From assembly GCF_000428845.1 (NCBI RefSeq), contig NZ_KE386806.1, positions 66,185 to 130,184 of the forward strand: DNA of 64,000 nt, read 5' to 3'. Below, piece after piece: positions 17,976 through 27,341 of this stretch; within the stretch, counting starts at the first letter, position 1, and every line of letters starts with the position of its first letter. The position numbers and the translations under genes are program-made. Under the pieces are notes generated by a model, which had not been told where the DNA came from, ran no database searches, and worked only from the letters and a program-made list of their open reading frames with translations. The stretch is from Dyadobacter alkalitolerans DSM 23607. Its GTDB lineage: Bacteria > Bacteroidota > Bacteroidia > Cytophagales > Spirosomataceae.

Positions 17976-18007
17976 TTGTTGTTCGTACTTTTAAATAAAT
18001 AATTTTG
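17976..18007 (+). promoter_or_regulatory. Promoter of GSIII gene
   Basis: TTG at 17976-17978 (a second at 17979-17981) and a perfect TAATTTTG (TAnnTTTG class) at 18000-18007, 18-21 bp apart. The ATG of the glutamine synthetase III gene is 29 bp further on. Confidence 0.6.
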
Positions 18008-18036
18008 GGCAGAATTAATATAAATCAAGAAATAAA

Positions 18037-20223
18037 ATGACTTTTCGTTCCAAAGCGTTTGAAATTGCCCAAGGCCGGGTTGCCCCCTCACTTTCCCCTC
18101 CATCAGAAAAAATTACCGACTTGTATGGTAGTAACACATTCAGCGATGATGTAATGAAAACACTGCTCTCCGCTGAGGCGTACACCAAGATTTCTAATGC
18201 AATACGCTCCGGCTCGACGATTGACCGGGAGGTTGCAGACGAGGTCTCGGCGGCAATGAAATCATGGGCAGTTTCCAAAGGAGCGACGCATTATACGCAC
18301 TGGTTCCAGCCCCTTACCGGAACCACGGCAGAAAAGCACGATTCATTTTTCGACCTGACGATAGACGGAAAAGCCGTCGAAAAATTCAAAGGCAGCGCAT
18401 TGGTGCAGCAGGAACCGGACGCATCGTCCTTCCCGAGCGGCGGCTTGCGTGCAACATTCGAGGCACGTGGTTACACGGGCTGGGACCCAAGCTCTCCGGC
18501 GTTTTTGATGGATAATGGGGCGGGAGGTAAGACATTATGTATCCCGTCTGTTTTCATTTCGTACACAGGAGAGGCGCTGGATTATAAGGCACCATTGCTG
18601 AAATCGCTGGTAATGCTGGATAAAGCGGCCACTTCGGTTTGCCAGTTTTTCAACCGCGACGTGGATAAAGTAACGCCAACATTGGGCATTGAGCAGGAAT
18701 ATTTTTTGGTTGATAAAGCACTATACTATGCCCGTCCCGACCTGCTAATGGCAGGTAGAACCGTTTTTGGACACAGCCCCGCGCGCGGCCAGCAGCTGGA
18801 CGACCATTACTTTGGTTCTATATCGCCAAGGGTGAATGCATTTATGGTGGATTTTGAATTTGAAGCATTGAAACTGGGCATTCCCGTGCGGACGCGCCAC
18901 AATGAGGTCGCACCCGGCCAGTTCGAATGTGCACCGACATTTGAAGAAGTAAACCTGGCCATTGACCACAATGCATTATTGATGGATTTAATGCAGAAAG
19001 TGGGCGACAAGCATAATTTCCAGGTGCTTTTTCACGAAAAACCTTTTGCAGGTATCAACGGAAGCGGTAAGCATAACAACTGGTCGCTGTCTACGGACAC
19101 AGGCATCAATTTGCTCGCACCAACTTCCAAGCCAAAAGAAAACCTCCGCTTCCTGACTTTCCTGATGAATGTGGTGAAAGCTGTTCACGATCACGCAGAC
19201 CTGCTCCGTGCTTCTATTTCTTCTGCCGGTAACGAGCATCGGTTGGGGGCGAATGAAGCGCCGCCATCGATTGTGTCTGTTTTCTTAGGAAATGAACTGA
19301 CGAATATGCTCGAAGAACTGGTGAATAAAGGCGAGATCACGCTGGAAAAAGGGGAAAATTTTTATTACAAATTGGGCATAACCCGCATTCCTAATTTGCA
19401 GCGCGATAACACGGACCGTAACCGCACTTCGCCATTCTGTTTTACAGGAAATAAATTTGAATACCGCGCAGTAGGAAGCTCGCAAAACAGCGCGTCGCCA
19501 ATGATCGTTTTGAACACCATAGTAGCAAACCAGTTGCTGGAATTCAAAAAAGAAATGGATGAACGCCTTGCGGCAGGAGAGGAAAAGAAAGTAGCAACGG
19601 TAGAGATCCTGAAACGCTATTTTACAGAATCCAAAAACATTCTTTTCGAAGGAAACGGTTATTCTGAGGAATGGGTGGAAGAGGCCAAAAACAGGGGGCT
19701 TACCAATATCCGTGAAACTTACGAGGCCTTGCATGCATATAAAACCGAACGCACTATTGCTGCATTTGAAAGAATGGGCGTGCTTACCTCGCGTGAATTG
19801 CATGCACGCTATGAAATCGAATTGGAAAATTATGTCAAAAAATTGCAGATCGAATCCCGTGTAATCGGCGATCTTGCATTAAACCACATCGTTTCCACGG
19901 TTGTAAAATATCAGTTCAAACTCGCGCAAACGGCCCGATCGCTGACAGATCTGGAAATGCTGGAAGAGGCTGCGCCTATCAAGGAAATCATCAAGGACAT
20001 TTCAACGCACATTGTCGTCATCAAAAAGCTTGTGCAGGAAATGACGGATCAGCGCAAGACAGCCAACAACATTGACGACCTTTTTGAAAGGGCGAAAATG
20101 TATGGTTCGGAAGTGAAAGGTTTCTTTGAAGAGATCAGATATCACGTGGACAAATTGGAATTATTAATCGATGATGAAGACTGGCCTTTGGCAAAATACC
20201 GTGAAATGTTATTTTTGGAATAA
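18037..20223 (+). CDS. glnN: Glutamine synthetase type III
   Basis: 728 residues, the characteristic size of the GSIII family (type I is about 450). Visible motifs include THWFQPLTG, the acidic metal strand TLGIEQEYFLV, NEVAPGQFECAP and the ammonium/glutamate region NGSGKHNNWSLST, which correspond to the conserved active-site blocks. It converts glutamate, ammonium and ATP to glutamine. It forms a nitrogen-assimilation block with amtB upstream and GSII downstream. A small acidic protein gene follows after 39 bp and may be co-transcribed. Confidence 0.96.
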   Translation: MTFRSKAFEIAQGRVAPSLSPPSEKITDLYGSNTFSDDVMKTLLSAEAYTKISNAIRSGSTIDREVADEVSAAMKSWAVSKGATHYTHWFQPLTGTTAEKHDSFFDLTIDGKAVEKFKGSALVQQEPDASSFPSGGLRATFEARGYTGWDPSSPAFLMDNGAGGKTLCIPSVFISYTGEALDYKAPLLKSLVMLDKAATSVCQFFNRDVDKVTPTLGIEQEYFLVDKALYYARPDLLMAGRTVFGHSPARGQQLDDHYFGSISPRVNAFMVDFEFEALKLGIPVRTRHNEVAPGQFECAPTFEEVNLAIDHNALLMDLMQKVGDKHNFQVLFHEKPFAGINGSGKHNNWSLSTDTGINLLAPTSKPKENLRFLTFLMNVVKAVHDHADLLRASISSAGNEHRLGANEAPPSIVSVFLGNELTNMLEELVNKGEITLEKGENFYYKLGITRIPNLQRDNTDRNRTSPFCFTGNKFEYRAVGSSQNSASPMIVLNTIVANQLLEFKKEMDERLAAGEEKKVATVEILKRYFTESKNILFEGNGYSEEWVEEAKNRGLTNIRETYEALHAYKTERTIAAFERMGVLTSRELHARYEIELENYVKKLQIESRVIGDLALNHIVSTVVKYQFKLAQTARSLTDLEMLEEAAPIKEIIKDISTHIVVIKKLVQEMTDQRKTANNIDDLFERAKMYGSEVKGFFEEIRYHVDKLELLIDDEDWPLAKYREMLFLE

Positions 20224-20262
20224 TTTTAAAGCAAACGCTTTATTCAATAAACTATCGAGACT

Positions 20263-20817
20263 ATGAATCCGGGATTTGATCCAGAAGAAATTGAAGTGCT
20301 GAAACAAGAATGTAAGGCGAAGCGATCAAGCTTTATACACGTTGAGGACGAGCTGGAAGATGATGAAGAAGACAACAACGAACATGCGCACGTTCAGTTT
20401 GTAGGCATGTATAAAGAAAAAGAAGTCATCTACGACGCGCTGATCTATACATTGAGATTGCACCATTCGACATTGGTTTACGATGCTGCTTTGGAAAGGC
20501 TGAAAAAAGTGATGCCGAATTACGTTTCCCTCGACGAGCGCCCGGACGATTACGTTTGTGACGATGAGCAAGACGAGGAGGCAGAATTAATGCTGACCGA
20601 ATTCATCGAAGAGATCGAAGAAAATGAAGAGATCACGGTTCGCGAGCACATTGAAACGGACGAGACGTTTGACTATGGAATCGGGCTGGAAGTGGGATTG
20701 AACAAAACAGAAATCAATGATAAAACCATCAACGATTTCATCCTCCGCTTCAACGCCGGCCGCATCCAGCTAGATCCGACGCTTTATTCCTTCTCCGGAA
20801 GCGAAGAGCAGGATTGA
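20263..20817 (+). CDS. Conserved hypothetical acidic protein downstream of GSIII
   Basis: 184 residues, strongly acidic in patches (HVEDELEDDEEDNNEH, CDDEQDEEAE). I do not recognise a family. The middle is a predicted-helical stretch (YDALIYTLRLHHSTLVYDAALERLKKVMP) and the C-terminus a mixed, less charged segment. No signal peptide or membrane segment. It starts 39 bp after glnN and shares its terminator, so a link to nitrogen metabolism is possible but unproven. Confidence 0.75.
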   Translation: MNPGFDPEEIEVLKQECKAKRSSFIHVEDELEDDEEDNNEHAHVQFVGMYKEKEVIYDALIYTLRLHHSTLVYDAALERLKKVMPNYVSLDERPDDYVCDDEQDEEAELMLTEFIEEIEENEEITVREHIETDETFDYGIGLEVGLNKTEINDKTINDFILRFNAGRIQLDPTLYSFSGSEEQD

Positions 20818-20847
20818 GGTTTGAAGCGAACTTAGAAATAGCTCTAA

Positions 20848-20880
20848 ATGAAAAAACCGCTTTTAAAGCGGTTTTTTCAT
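20848..20880. terminator. Bidirectional terminator between acidic protein and GSII
   Basis: Arms of 16 nt (20848-20863 and 20865-20880) are perfectly complementary, with central GCTTT/AAAGC around one base (the innermost pairs must open as loop). A run of six A before and six T after the GC core allow use in both directions for the converging genes. Confidence 0.88.
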
Positions 20881-20907
20881 TTAACATTATATTCCGTTCT
20901 GCAAATA

Positions 20908-21918
20908 TTATAGCGCAGATTTAACAGTCTTGATAATACGCGCTGCTACTTTGTAAGGATCAGCAGCTGAGTTTGGACGACGATCTTCCAAATATCCGCT
21001 CCATCCTTTTTGAGGAACTAGAACCGGGATACGGATCGATGCACCGCGGTCAGATACACCGTAGCTGAAATCGTGGATAGAAGCAGTTTCGTGCTTTCCA
21101 GTCAAACGCAGGTGGTTATCTGCACCGTAAACTTCAATGTGTTCTTTAACAACAGGACGGAAAGATTCGCAAACCTTATCGAAAACTTCTTTGCTGCCAG
21201 CTGTTCTCAAAGCAGAATTCGAGAAGTTAGCGTGCATTCCGCTTCCGTTCCAGTCAAGCTCGCCCAGAGGCTTGCAATGCCAGTTGATAGCAACACCATA
21301 TTTTTCACCGATTCTTTCAAGCAAGTAACGGCCAAGCCAGATCTGGTCACCAGCTTCTTTCGCGCCTTTTGCGAAGATCTGGAATTCCCACTGTCCTGCT
21401 GCAACCTCTGCATTGATACCTTCAACATTAAGGCCTGCATCAAGACATGCGTCAAGGTGCTCCTCAATGATCTCACGGCCAAATGCATTCTGCGCGCCTA
21501 CTGAGCAATAATATGGTCCTTGTGGTGCAGGGTAACCATTTGCCGGAAAGCCCAATGGTTTGTTTGTATCAACATCCCAAAGGAAATATTCTTGCTCGAA
21601 ACCGAACCAGAAATCGTTGTCATCATCCTCAATTGTCGCACGACCATTGGATACGTGAGCAGTTCCATCTGCGTTAAGCACTTCGCACATAACCAGATAA
21701 GCATCTCTGCGCAATGGATCCGGGCAAATGTAAACGGGTTTTAACAAACAGTCAGAAGAACCGCCAAGCGCCTGTTCAGTAGATGAACCATCAAATGACC
21801 AGTTGCTGCAATCTTCCAATTTTCCACTGAAATCGCTTTCAATTTTGGTTTTGCTACGTAAACTTTGGGTCGGCTTGTAGCCATCCAACCAAATATATTC
21901 CAGCTTGGATTTTGACAT
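20908..21918 (-). CDS. glnII: Glutamine synthetase type II (eukaryotic-type)
   Basis: 336 residues, the size of GSII, not GSI. The signature NWSFDGSSTEQA near the N-terminus, WFGFEQEYFL for metal binding, AGQWEFQI, and NGSGMHANFS are those of the eukaryotic-type enzyme. It makes glutamine from glutamate and ammonium. The downstream end faces the acidic protein gene; upstream is a 395-bp gene-free stretch. Having GSIII and GSII 700 bp apart, converging, suggests alternative enzymes for different nitrogen conditions (inference). Confidence 0.95.
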   Translation of the reverse strand: MSKSKLEYIWLDGYKPTQSLRSKTKIESDFSGKLEDCSNWSFDGSSTEQALGGSSDCLLKPVYICPDPLRRDAYLVMCEVLNADGTAHVSNGRATIEDDDNDFWFGFEQEYFLWDVDTNKPLGFPANGYPAPQGPYYCSVGAQNAFGREIIEEHLDACLDAGLNVEGINAEVAAGQWEFQIFAKGAKEAGDQIWLGRYLLERIGEKYGVAINWHCKPLGELDWNGSGMHANFSNSALRTAGSKEVFDKVCESFRPVVKEHIEVYGADNHLRLTGKHETASIHDFSYGVSDRGASIRIPVLVPQKGWSGYLEDRRPNSAADPYKVAARIIKTVKSAL

Positions 21919-22313
21919 AATAGTACTAGATAAAGTGGTGACGAATTATTATAACGGCACAATATTAATGCAAAAATGTATTTCCAAAAAATAAAAACTA
22001 AGAAAAATTAACCATACACAGAATATTATTGGGTTTGTGGTAGTATTGTCAGTAAAAGATGTACTATTCTCATAAAAGTGGTGAAATTGTAAATGAATGC
22101 TTCCGGAGAATATTTTTGCAAAAACACTAAATCCGCGTTTCAATCGGACGTGCTTCATGTCAAAATGTTGCCAAAATGCAAAAATCATCTTTTTTGGCAT
22201 TCCCGGAATAATATAAGGCTGCCATGGTGGTTATGTGCTTCATACACGTAAATTTGAGCGTCGCTTTGATAATGTCGACGGTTCTCTTATTTTAATTCCT
22301 ATTTACTTTCCAA
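21919..22313. other. Intergenic region between GSII and rsmE
   Basis: 395 bp without a convincing gene; the short open frame on the minus strand has no recognisable sequence and no support. It must hold two divergent promoters. TAAATTTG at 22249-22256 fits a -7 box for rsmE. On the minus strand TAATATTG, about 50 bp upstream of the GSII ATG, is one mismatch from TAnnTTTG. Confidence 0.4.
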
Positions 22314-23024
22314 ATGCATCTATTTTACCAGCCCGACTCGAAAATTTTTGAATTGGATGAAGAAGAGGCCAGGCACAGTTCCAAAGTGCTGAGGCTCGGC
22401 TCCGGCGACATTATATATGTTACCAATGGCAAAGGCACATTGCAGAAATGCGTGTTGAATGTTCAGGGCAGAAAGGCGGGTTACGAAGTTTTGGAATCAC
22501 AGCAGATCGAAAGACGACCCTTTGCCGTAAATATGGTGATCGCGCCCACGCGCAAGGCCGAGCGCAATGAGTGGATGGTGGAGAAGATGACCGAGATAGG
22601 CGTGGAGCGCATTGATTTTGTAATCACCGAACATACGAATACAGACACGATCAACCGCGTCGTAAACCTCACCAGGCTGAACCGGATCGCTGCCGCTGCG
22701 ATGAAACAATCACAGCAACATTATCTGCCGATCATCACGGTGGGCAATAAATATGAAGCGTTTGTGAGGGATGTAAAGGATTCTGTAAAATTAATTGCCT
22801 ATGTGCCAGATCATAATAAGGTTGAGCACGTTTTTAGTAAAGTAAAAAAAGACCAGGGAACCACTTTATTGATAGGTCCTGAAGGAGATTTCAGTGAAAA
22901 GGAAGTTTCGCTGGCATTTGATTACGGATTTTCAACGGTTTCCCTCGGCCCGACCCGTTTAAGAACAGAAACAGCGGCCGTAGCAGGCTGCCATGCCATT
23001 AACCTGGCACAGAACATATTATAA
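22314..23024 (+). CDS. rsmE: 16S rRNA (uracil-1498-N3)-methyltransferase
   Basis: 236 residues. N-terminal PUA-like domain (EARHSSKVLRLGSGD) and C-terminal SPOUT knot with LIGPEGDFSEKEV and SLGPTRLRTETA, both diagnostic of RsmE. It methylates U1498 of 16S rRNA in the assembled 30S subunit. The DUF4159 gene follows after 8 bp on the same strand. Confidence 0.95.
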   Translation: MHLFYQPDSKIFELDEEEARHSSKVLRLGSGDIIYVTNGKGTLQKCVLNVQGRKAGYEVLESQQIERRPFAVNMVIAPTRKAERNEWMVEKMTEIGVERIDFVITEHTNTDTINRVVNLTRLNRIAAAAMKQSQQHYLPIITVGNKYEAFVRDVKDSVKLIAYVPDHNKVEHVFSKVKKDQGTTLLIGPEGDFSEKEVSLAFDYGFSTVSLGPTRLRTETAAVAGCHAINLAQNIL

Positions 23025-23032
23025 AAGCATCA

Positions 23033-23716
23033 ATGTATATGAACCGATCATTAGTGCGTTTTGGGAAATTTTTAGGGCTGGTCACATTAGTTCTGATAGG
23101 CACAGTAACATTGGCGCAATCATCGTTAAAGATTGCAAAACTTAAATACGGCGGCGGTGGCGATTGGTATGCCAACAAAACCTCTCTTCCCAATCTGATC
23201 AAATTCTGCAATACGGAGCTGAAAATGAACATTAACCCCACAGAAGACGTGGTGGAAGTGGGTAGCGCGGACATTTTCACTTATCCGTTTGTGCATATGA
23301 CGGGCCACGGCAATGTTGTTTTCAACGATGCGGAGGCTCAAAACCTGCGCAATTATCTGCTCTCGGGCGGGTTTCTGCACATCGATGACAACTATGGCCT
23401 CGATCAGTTTGTGAGACGGGAAATGAAAAAGGTTTTTCCTGAGCTTTCATTTGTCGAGCTGCCTTTTGACCACCAGGTTTACCGGATCAAATATCTGTTT
23501 CCGGAAGGACTGCCCAAAGTTCATGAGCACGATGGCAAGCAGCCGCAAGGTTACGGGCTTATCTGGCAAGGACGATTGGTTTGCTATTACAGTTACGAAA
23601 CAGATCTGGGCAATGGCTGGGAAGATCAGAGTGTTTACAATGATCCCGAGGAAATGCGAAGAAAGGCGCTGCAAATGGGTGCGAACCTGCTAAGTTATGC
23701 TTTCATGATTCTCTAA
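23033..23716 (+). CDS. DUF4159 domain protein with signal peptide
   Basis: 227 residues. An N-terminal signal peptide (LVTLVLIGTVTLAQS) directs export. The rest matches the DUF4159 pattern: GGGDWYANKTSLPNL, then a GATase-like or Rossmann-like region with LSGGFLHIDDNYGLDQF and a late YYSYETDLGNGWED. The fold resembles class I amidotransferases without a clear nucleophile Cys; function unknown. It is 8 bp after rsmE. These proteins often neighbour von Willebrand-type envelope proteins elsewhere, but no such gene is here. Confidence 0.8.
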   Translation: MYMNRSLVRFGKFLGLVTLVLIGTVTLAQSSLKIAKLKYGGGGDWYANKTSLPNLIKFCNTELKMNINPTEDVVEVGSADIFTYPFVHMTGHGNVVFNDAEAQNLRNYLLSGGFLHIDDNYGLDQFVRREMKKVFPELSFVELPFDHQVYRIKYLFPEGLPKVHEHDGKQPQGYGLIWQGRLVCYYSYETDLGNGWEDQSVYNDPEEMRRKALQMGANLLSYAFMIL

Positions 23717-23831
23717 ATACAGGCGTAGGCAATATAAAATAATTCCAAATTAGTTTTCTGAATTTCGGTTTTGTAAGTGCTTAGCCTTACTTTTGTACAA
23801 AGTTTAAAATAATATCATTTCATCTCGTTCC

Positions 23832-24578
23832 ATGTATATAGTCCTTATCGTTTTTGTTGTACATTGGTATTTATCCCTTTTTTGTCAAACCTTTTTCCTA
23901 CACCGTTACTCTGCTCATAAAATGTTCATTATGAGCAAGCCATGGGAGCGGTTCTTCTATTTACTGACTTATCTTTCCCAGGGGTCTTCCTATTTAAGTC
24001 CAAGAGCTTACGCGATTCTTCACCGGATGCACCATGCTTTCAGCGACACGGAAAAAGATCCGCACTCGCCGCACCATACTAAAAACGTGTTTACGATGAT
24101 GTGGGAAACGAAGAATATTTATAATGCAGTGCTAAGCCGCAAGCGAGCAATTGAATCACAATTCGAAAGAAATTATCCGGAATGGCGCTTTATTGAAAAG
24201 TTGGGAGATTCGTGGCTTTCACGTTCTGGCTGGGCGTTGTTGTATACCGCATTTTACATCCTTGCCTACATTTATCTGGATATGCACTGGGCGTTTTTCT
24301 TCCTTTTGCCGATCCACTTCCTAATGGGCCCAATCCACGGCGCAATTGTAAACTGGAGCGGTCACAAATACGGTTACCAGAACTTCGATAATGAGGACAA
24401 ATCAAAGAATTCTCTCATCTTCGATTTCTTAATGATGGGCGAGCTGTTTCAGAATAATCACCACAAGAGACCCAATTCAATCAATTTCGGATCAAGATGG
24501 TATGAAGTAGACCCAACGTACCCGGTGATCAAGATGCTGAATAAGTTGAAGATCATTGAGATTAGGAAGAAGGGGTAA
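23832..24578 (+). CDS. Acyl-CoA/acyl-lipid desaturase
   Basis: 248 residues, membrane-bound di-iron desaturase. All three histidine boxes are present: HRYSAH, HRMHH and NNHHKRPNS, with membrane segments between them (YIVLIVFVVHWYLSLFCQ, WAFFFLLPIHFLMGP). It introduces a double bond into membrane fatty acyl chains. It is shorter than typical delta-9 desaturases but keeps all catalytic His. It has its own upstream gap of 115 bp with TACTTTTG at 23788-23795 as a likely -7 element, and a terminator after it. Confidence 0.9.
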   Translation: MYIVLIVFVVHWYLSLFCQTFFLHRYSAHKMFIMSKPWERFFYLLTYLSQGSSYLSPRAYAILHRMHHAFSDTEKDPHSPHHTKNVFTMMWETKNIYNAVLSRKRAIESQFERNYPEWRFIEKLGDSWLSRSGWALLYTAFYILAYIYLDMHWAFFFLLPIHFLMGPIHGAIVNWSGHKYGYQNFDNEDKSKNSLIFDFLMMGELFQNNHHKRPNSINFGSRWYEVDPTYPVIKMLNKLKIIEIRKKG

Positions 24579-24596
24579 TGCACTACGTTATAAAAA

Positions 24597-24627
24597 ACTT
24601 TGGCAGGTGTGAGATACACCTGCCAAG
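24597..24627 (+). terminator. Hairpin after desaturase
   Basis: 11-bp perfect stem (TTGGCAGGTGT with ACACCTGCCAA) and 5-nt loop GAGAT, followed by only a short T run (GTTT). Likely terminator or 3' end stabiliser for the desaturase transcript. Confidence 0.7.
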
Positions 24628-24753
24628 TTTGCTTATTAACACCACAAAAAATGAAATCCTTTTGAACTGCCGTTTTATCGGCATGTCTTATTAAGACAAT
24701 ACAAATAAATCATACAATACTTAAAAGGGCGTTAATAAAAAGTTAGAATTTGC

Positions 24754-26130
24754 TTAGAGCTTCGAAAATGTTACAACGAATGTTGTGCCCTTCGGTTGAT
24801 TGGAGAAAATGTTGACATTGCCCGAATGCAGCTTCACAATCCGCTCCACCAGTGACAGCCCGATTCCATATCCCTTAATGTTTGCCGTATTGTCACTGCG
24901 GTAAAATGGTTGGAAAACCAGACTCTGATCTTCTTTCGGAATTCCCTTACCATTATCTGAAAAGCTCAACGTCAATCGCCTCGCAGACGTTTTCAAATTC
25001 ACATTTACTGTATTGTTCTCGGAAAACTTGCACGCATTGTCCATCAGATTCAGGAACGCGGTTTTCAATAATGTAGAGTTTCCAGTCAGTTCAAGCCAGG
25101 TGTCGTCTTCGGGCAACTCGTCGAAATTGAGCTGAATGTTGTAGGAAGGGTTTGCTTGTGCGAGGCCCAGTCGGCAATCCAGTAAAAGATCATCAACGCG
25201 AATGATTTCTGTGAGCAGATCTTTTTGATCCTCGCTCACTTTCGCTAGTTCTAACAATGTATTCGATAGTTGCGCCAGCTCCTGAATGTCTTCCAAAACT
25301 GACTGAATAGTAAGCTGGTAATCAGCTGTATTTCGTTCTTTTAGCATACTGACTTCCAGCTGCGAACGGATCTTGGTCAATGGATTTTTAAGCTCGTGCG
25401 AAACATTAGCCACGAATATCTTTTGCATTTGGAATGCGGTTTCAATCCGGTCAAGAAGATTGTTAAATGTTGTCGTTAAGCGCCCTATTTCATCTTTTTG
25501 GTTCGGAACGTCCAGTCTGGTGTCCAGTTTTTGGGGCAAAATCCTTTCAACGGCATTCATCACCTTGGAAATTGGCCTTAATGCACGTTTCGAGAAAATC
25601 CAGCCAACGAGTGCCACGATAATGGTCACGATAAAAAACAAAACCGTGAGTAGGGTGCTTAAATTGGACAGATTGGCTTGTCCGTACAAATCTTTTGCGC
25701 CTAACAAAACCACGGCGCGATTGAAGGGATATTTGTAATACAACCCTACAACTTTATAATCGCCATCAGTGTAGCGGATCTGTCCGGCCTTCCGGATCTC
25801 GTCCAGCCAGAAGTTGGATACGTGAATGGATTTGGACTGAGGGCTGGTTGGGTTGCTGTAAATGAGGCGGTTCTTTTCGTCGAAAATGAATGTGTTTTCG
25901 TCGTAGATCAAATCTCGATTGGTTTCATCCAATGCTTTCAAAACCTCAGTATTCACTTGCGGGACTTTCAGCAAAAGTTCGGCTTGCGACTTGGCTTTGG
26001 ACCTTAACCGATCGTAAAAGTCCTCATTAACATTGTAATAGGAAAAAAAGTAGATAGCCAGAAAAGTGATCAGAAGGATTCCGCTCACCAGCAGGGAAAA
26101 CTGAACTGTAAGTCTGGTGCGGATCTGCAT
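24754..26130 (-). CDS. Sensor histidine kinase (HAMP, HisKA, HATPase)
   Basis: 458 residues. Order: membrane segment 1 (LLVSGILLITFLAIYFFSYY), periplasmic sensor of about 130 residues, membrane segment 2 (LLTVLFFIVTIIVALVGWIF), HAMP, phospho-acceptor box VANVSHELKNPLTKI, then N box NLMDNACKFS and G boxes DNGKGIPKED and GYGIGLSLVERI. Intact kinase with no missing motif. It is 3 bp after the response regulator gene. The ligand is unknown; the CusS-like layout suggests an envelope or metal stress signal, but this is weak. Confidence 0.93.
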   Translation of the reverse strand: MQIRTRLTVQFSLLVSGILLITFLAIYFFSYYNVNEDFYDRLRSKAKSQAELLLKVPQVNTEVLKALDETNRDLIYDENTFIFDEKNRLIYSNPTSPQSKSIHVSNFWLDEIRKAGQIRYTDGDYKVVGLYYKYPFNRAVVLLGAKDLYGQANLSNLSTLLTVLFFIVTIIVALVGWIFSKRALRPISKVMNAVERILPQKLDTRLDVPNQKDEIGRLTTTFNNLLDRIETAFQMQKIFVANVSHELKNPLTKIRSQLEVSMLKERNTADYQLTIQSVLEDIQELAQLSNTLLELAKVSEDQKDLLTEIIRVDDLLLDCRLGLAQANPSYNIQLNFDELPEDDTWLELTGNSTLLKTAFLNLMDNACKFSENNTVNVNLKTSARRLTLSFSDNGKGIPKEDQSLVFQPFYRSDNTANIKGYGIGLSLVERIVKLHSGNVNIFSNQPKGTTFVVTFSKL

Positions 26131-26133
26131 AAT

Positions 26134-26811
26134 TTACTCTACTTTAAGCACATAGCCCATACCAAACTGGGTGTGGATCAGCTTGACAGGATAATCCTTA
26201 TCGATTTTTTTTCGAAGATAATTTACATAAACTTCAATGACATTGGTGCCCGTATCAAAGCCGATATCCCAAACCTGCTCCGCAATCTCCACTTTGGAAA
26301 TGACCCGGCCCTGGTTTCGGATCAGGTAAACGAGCAGGTTGAATTCCCTTGCCGTGAGATTGATCTTATTTCCTGACCTATGAACCGTTTTTGCGTCCAA
26401 CGATATTTCCAGATCTGCAAACTTCAAAAGCTGCGCGGTATGAGAAACGGTTGTGCCGCGTTTGGTTAGTGCCCTTACCCGTGCCAAAAGTTCCTTGAAT
26501 TCAAATGGCTTAACCAGGTAATCGTCCGCGCCGGCATCCAGACCCGTGACTTTATCATCTGTCGTGCCCAACGCGGTTAACATTAAGATCGGCGTTTCAT
26601 CACCCCAGGTCCTGATCTCCCGGCAAAGCTCAATGCCGTTGATCCCGGGAATGATAATGTCGCTGATAATGAGTTGATAAGTATTGTTTTTTGCCAGCTG
26701 CCTGCCGATCAGGCCGTCATAGGCAATGTCCACTTCATATCCGTTTTCTTCCAGCCCTTGTTTAATGGATTGCAGCGTTTTCGGTTCGTCTTCAATAAGT
26801 AGTAGCTTCAT
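26134..26811 (-). CDS. OmpR/PhoB-family response regulator
   Basis: 225 residues. Receiver domain with acidic pocket (LLIEDEPKT), phospho-acceptor Asp in IISDIIIPGINGIEL, switch Thr in MLTALGTTDD and Lys in YLVKPFEFKEL; winged-helix output domain with LTAREFNLLVYLIRNQGRVIS. It pairs with the kinase 3 bp downstream. Its start overlaps the stop of the nucleotidase gene by 4 bp, so it is the fourth gene of the cinA run. Confidence 0.95.
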   Translation of the reverse strand: MKLLLIEDEPKTLQSIKQGLEENGYEVDIAYDGLIGRQLAKNNTYQLIISDIIIPGINGIELCREIRTWGDETPILMLTALGTTDDKVTGLDAGADDYLVKPFEFKELLARVRALTKRGTTVSHTAQLLKFADLEISLDAKTVHRSGNKINLTAREFNLLVYLIRNQGRVISKVEIAEQVWDIGFDTGTNVIEVYVNYLRKKIDKDYPVKLIHTQFGMGYVLKVE

Positions 26812-27341
26812 GCGATGGGTAGGAATAATTCAGAAACATCCTTCCAATTGGAAACACGCTTATATGAGGTTTCTTTAACATTATGCGGCGCTGTAAAGAG
26901 GATGCCTGTGCCTTTGAACGCATTCAGGTTTCGCACGTGATCGTCAATCAGGTAATCGGACTGGATAATGCTTTTGTAACCGCAAAACACAACATTAGTC
27001 CACGGAATGAACGGGAAATGTTTTTTTAGCCATGCAAATTTATCGTTGAACGACGTTGGAAATTCCATGCAGGCCGTTGCCACAAATATTTCATAAAACT
27101 TAGACAGCTTGTAGACTGTTTCAACCGCCCCGTTCATCACTTCAATGTCGGCAAAAAAGCCAGGCGTATCAATGATCTTGTGCAGCTTTGCAAGTTGCTT
27201 GGGGTGTAAAATATCTCTAAAAGCGCTTTTTCTCAGCTGTTCTTCATTATATACCGTTGAAAAATCATTATGAACAATGTTGGCGAGTTTTTTGTGCGTG
27301 TTCGCCATCACATCATCCATGTCCAAGGTGAGTCTGAGCAT
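26808..27341 (-). CDS. 5'-nucleotidase-like HAD phosphatase (NT5C type)
   Basis: 177 residues. HAD motif I is LTLDMDDVMANTHK, motif II is in IFVATACMEFP, and motif IV is SDYLIDDHVRNL; the size and pattern fit the 5'(3')-deoxyribonucleotidase NT5C group. It would dephosphorylate nucleoside monophosphates in the cytoplasm. The stop of the upstream E2 gene and its ATG share one base (TAATG), indicating coupled translation. Confidence 0.82.
   Translation of the reverse strand: MLRLTLDMDDVMANTHKKLANIVHNDFSTVYNEEQLRKSAFRDILHPKQLAKLHKIIDTPGFFADIEVMNGAVETVYKLSKFYEIFVATACMEFPTSFNDKFAWLKKHFPFIPWTNVVFCGYKSIIQSDYLIDDHVRNLNAFKGTGILFTAPHNVKETSYKRVSNWKDVSELFLPIA

Noticed and set aside
21949..22200. Minus-strand 83-residue frame between GSII and rsmE
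   Set aside because: Low-complexity aromatic-rich sequence, no family pattern, likely covers the GSII promoter.
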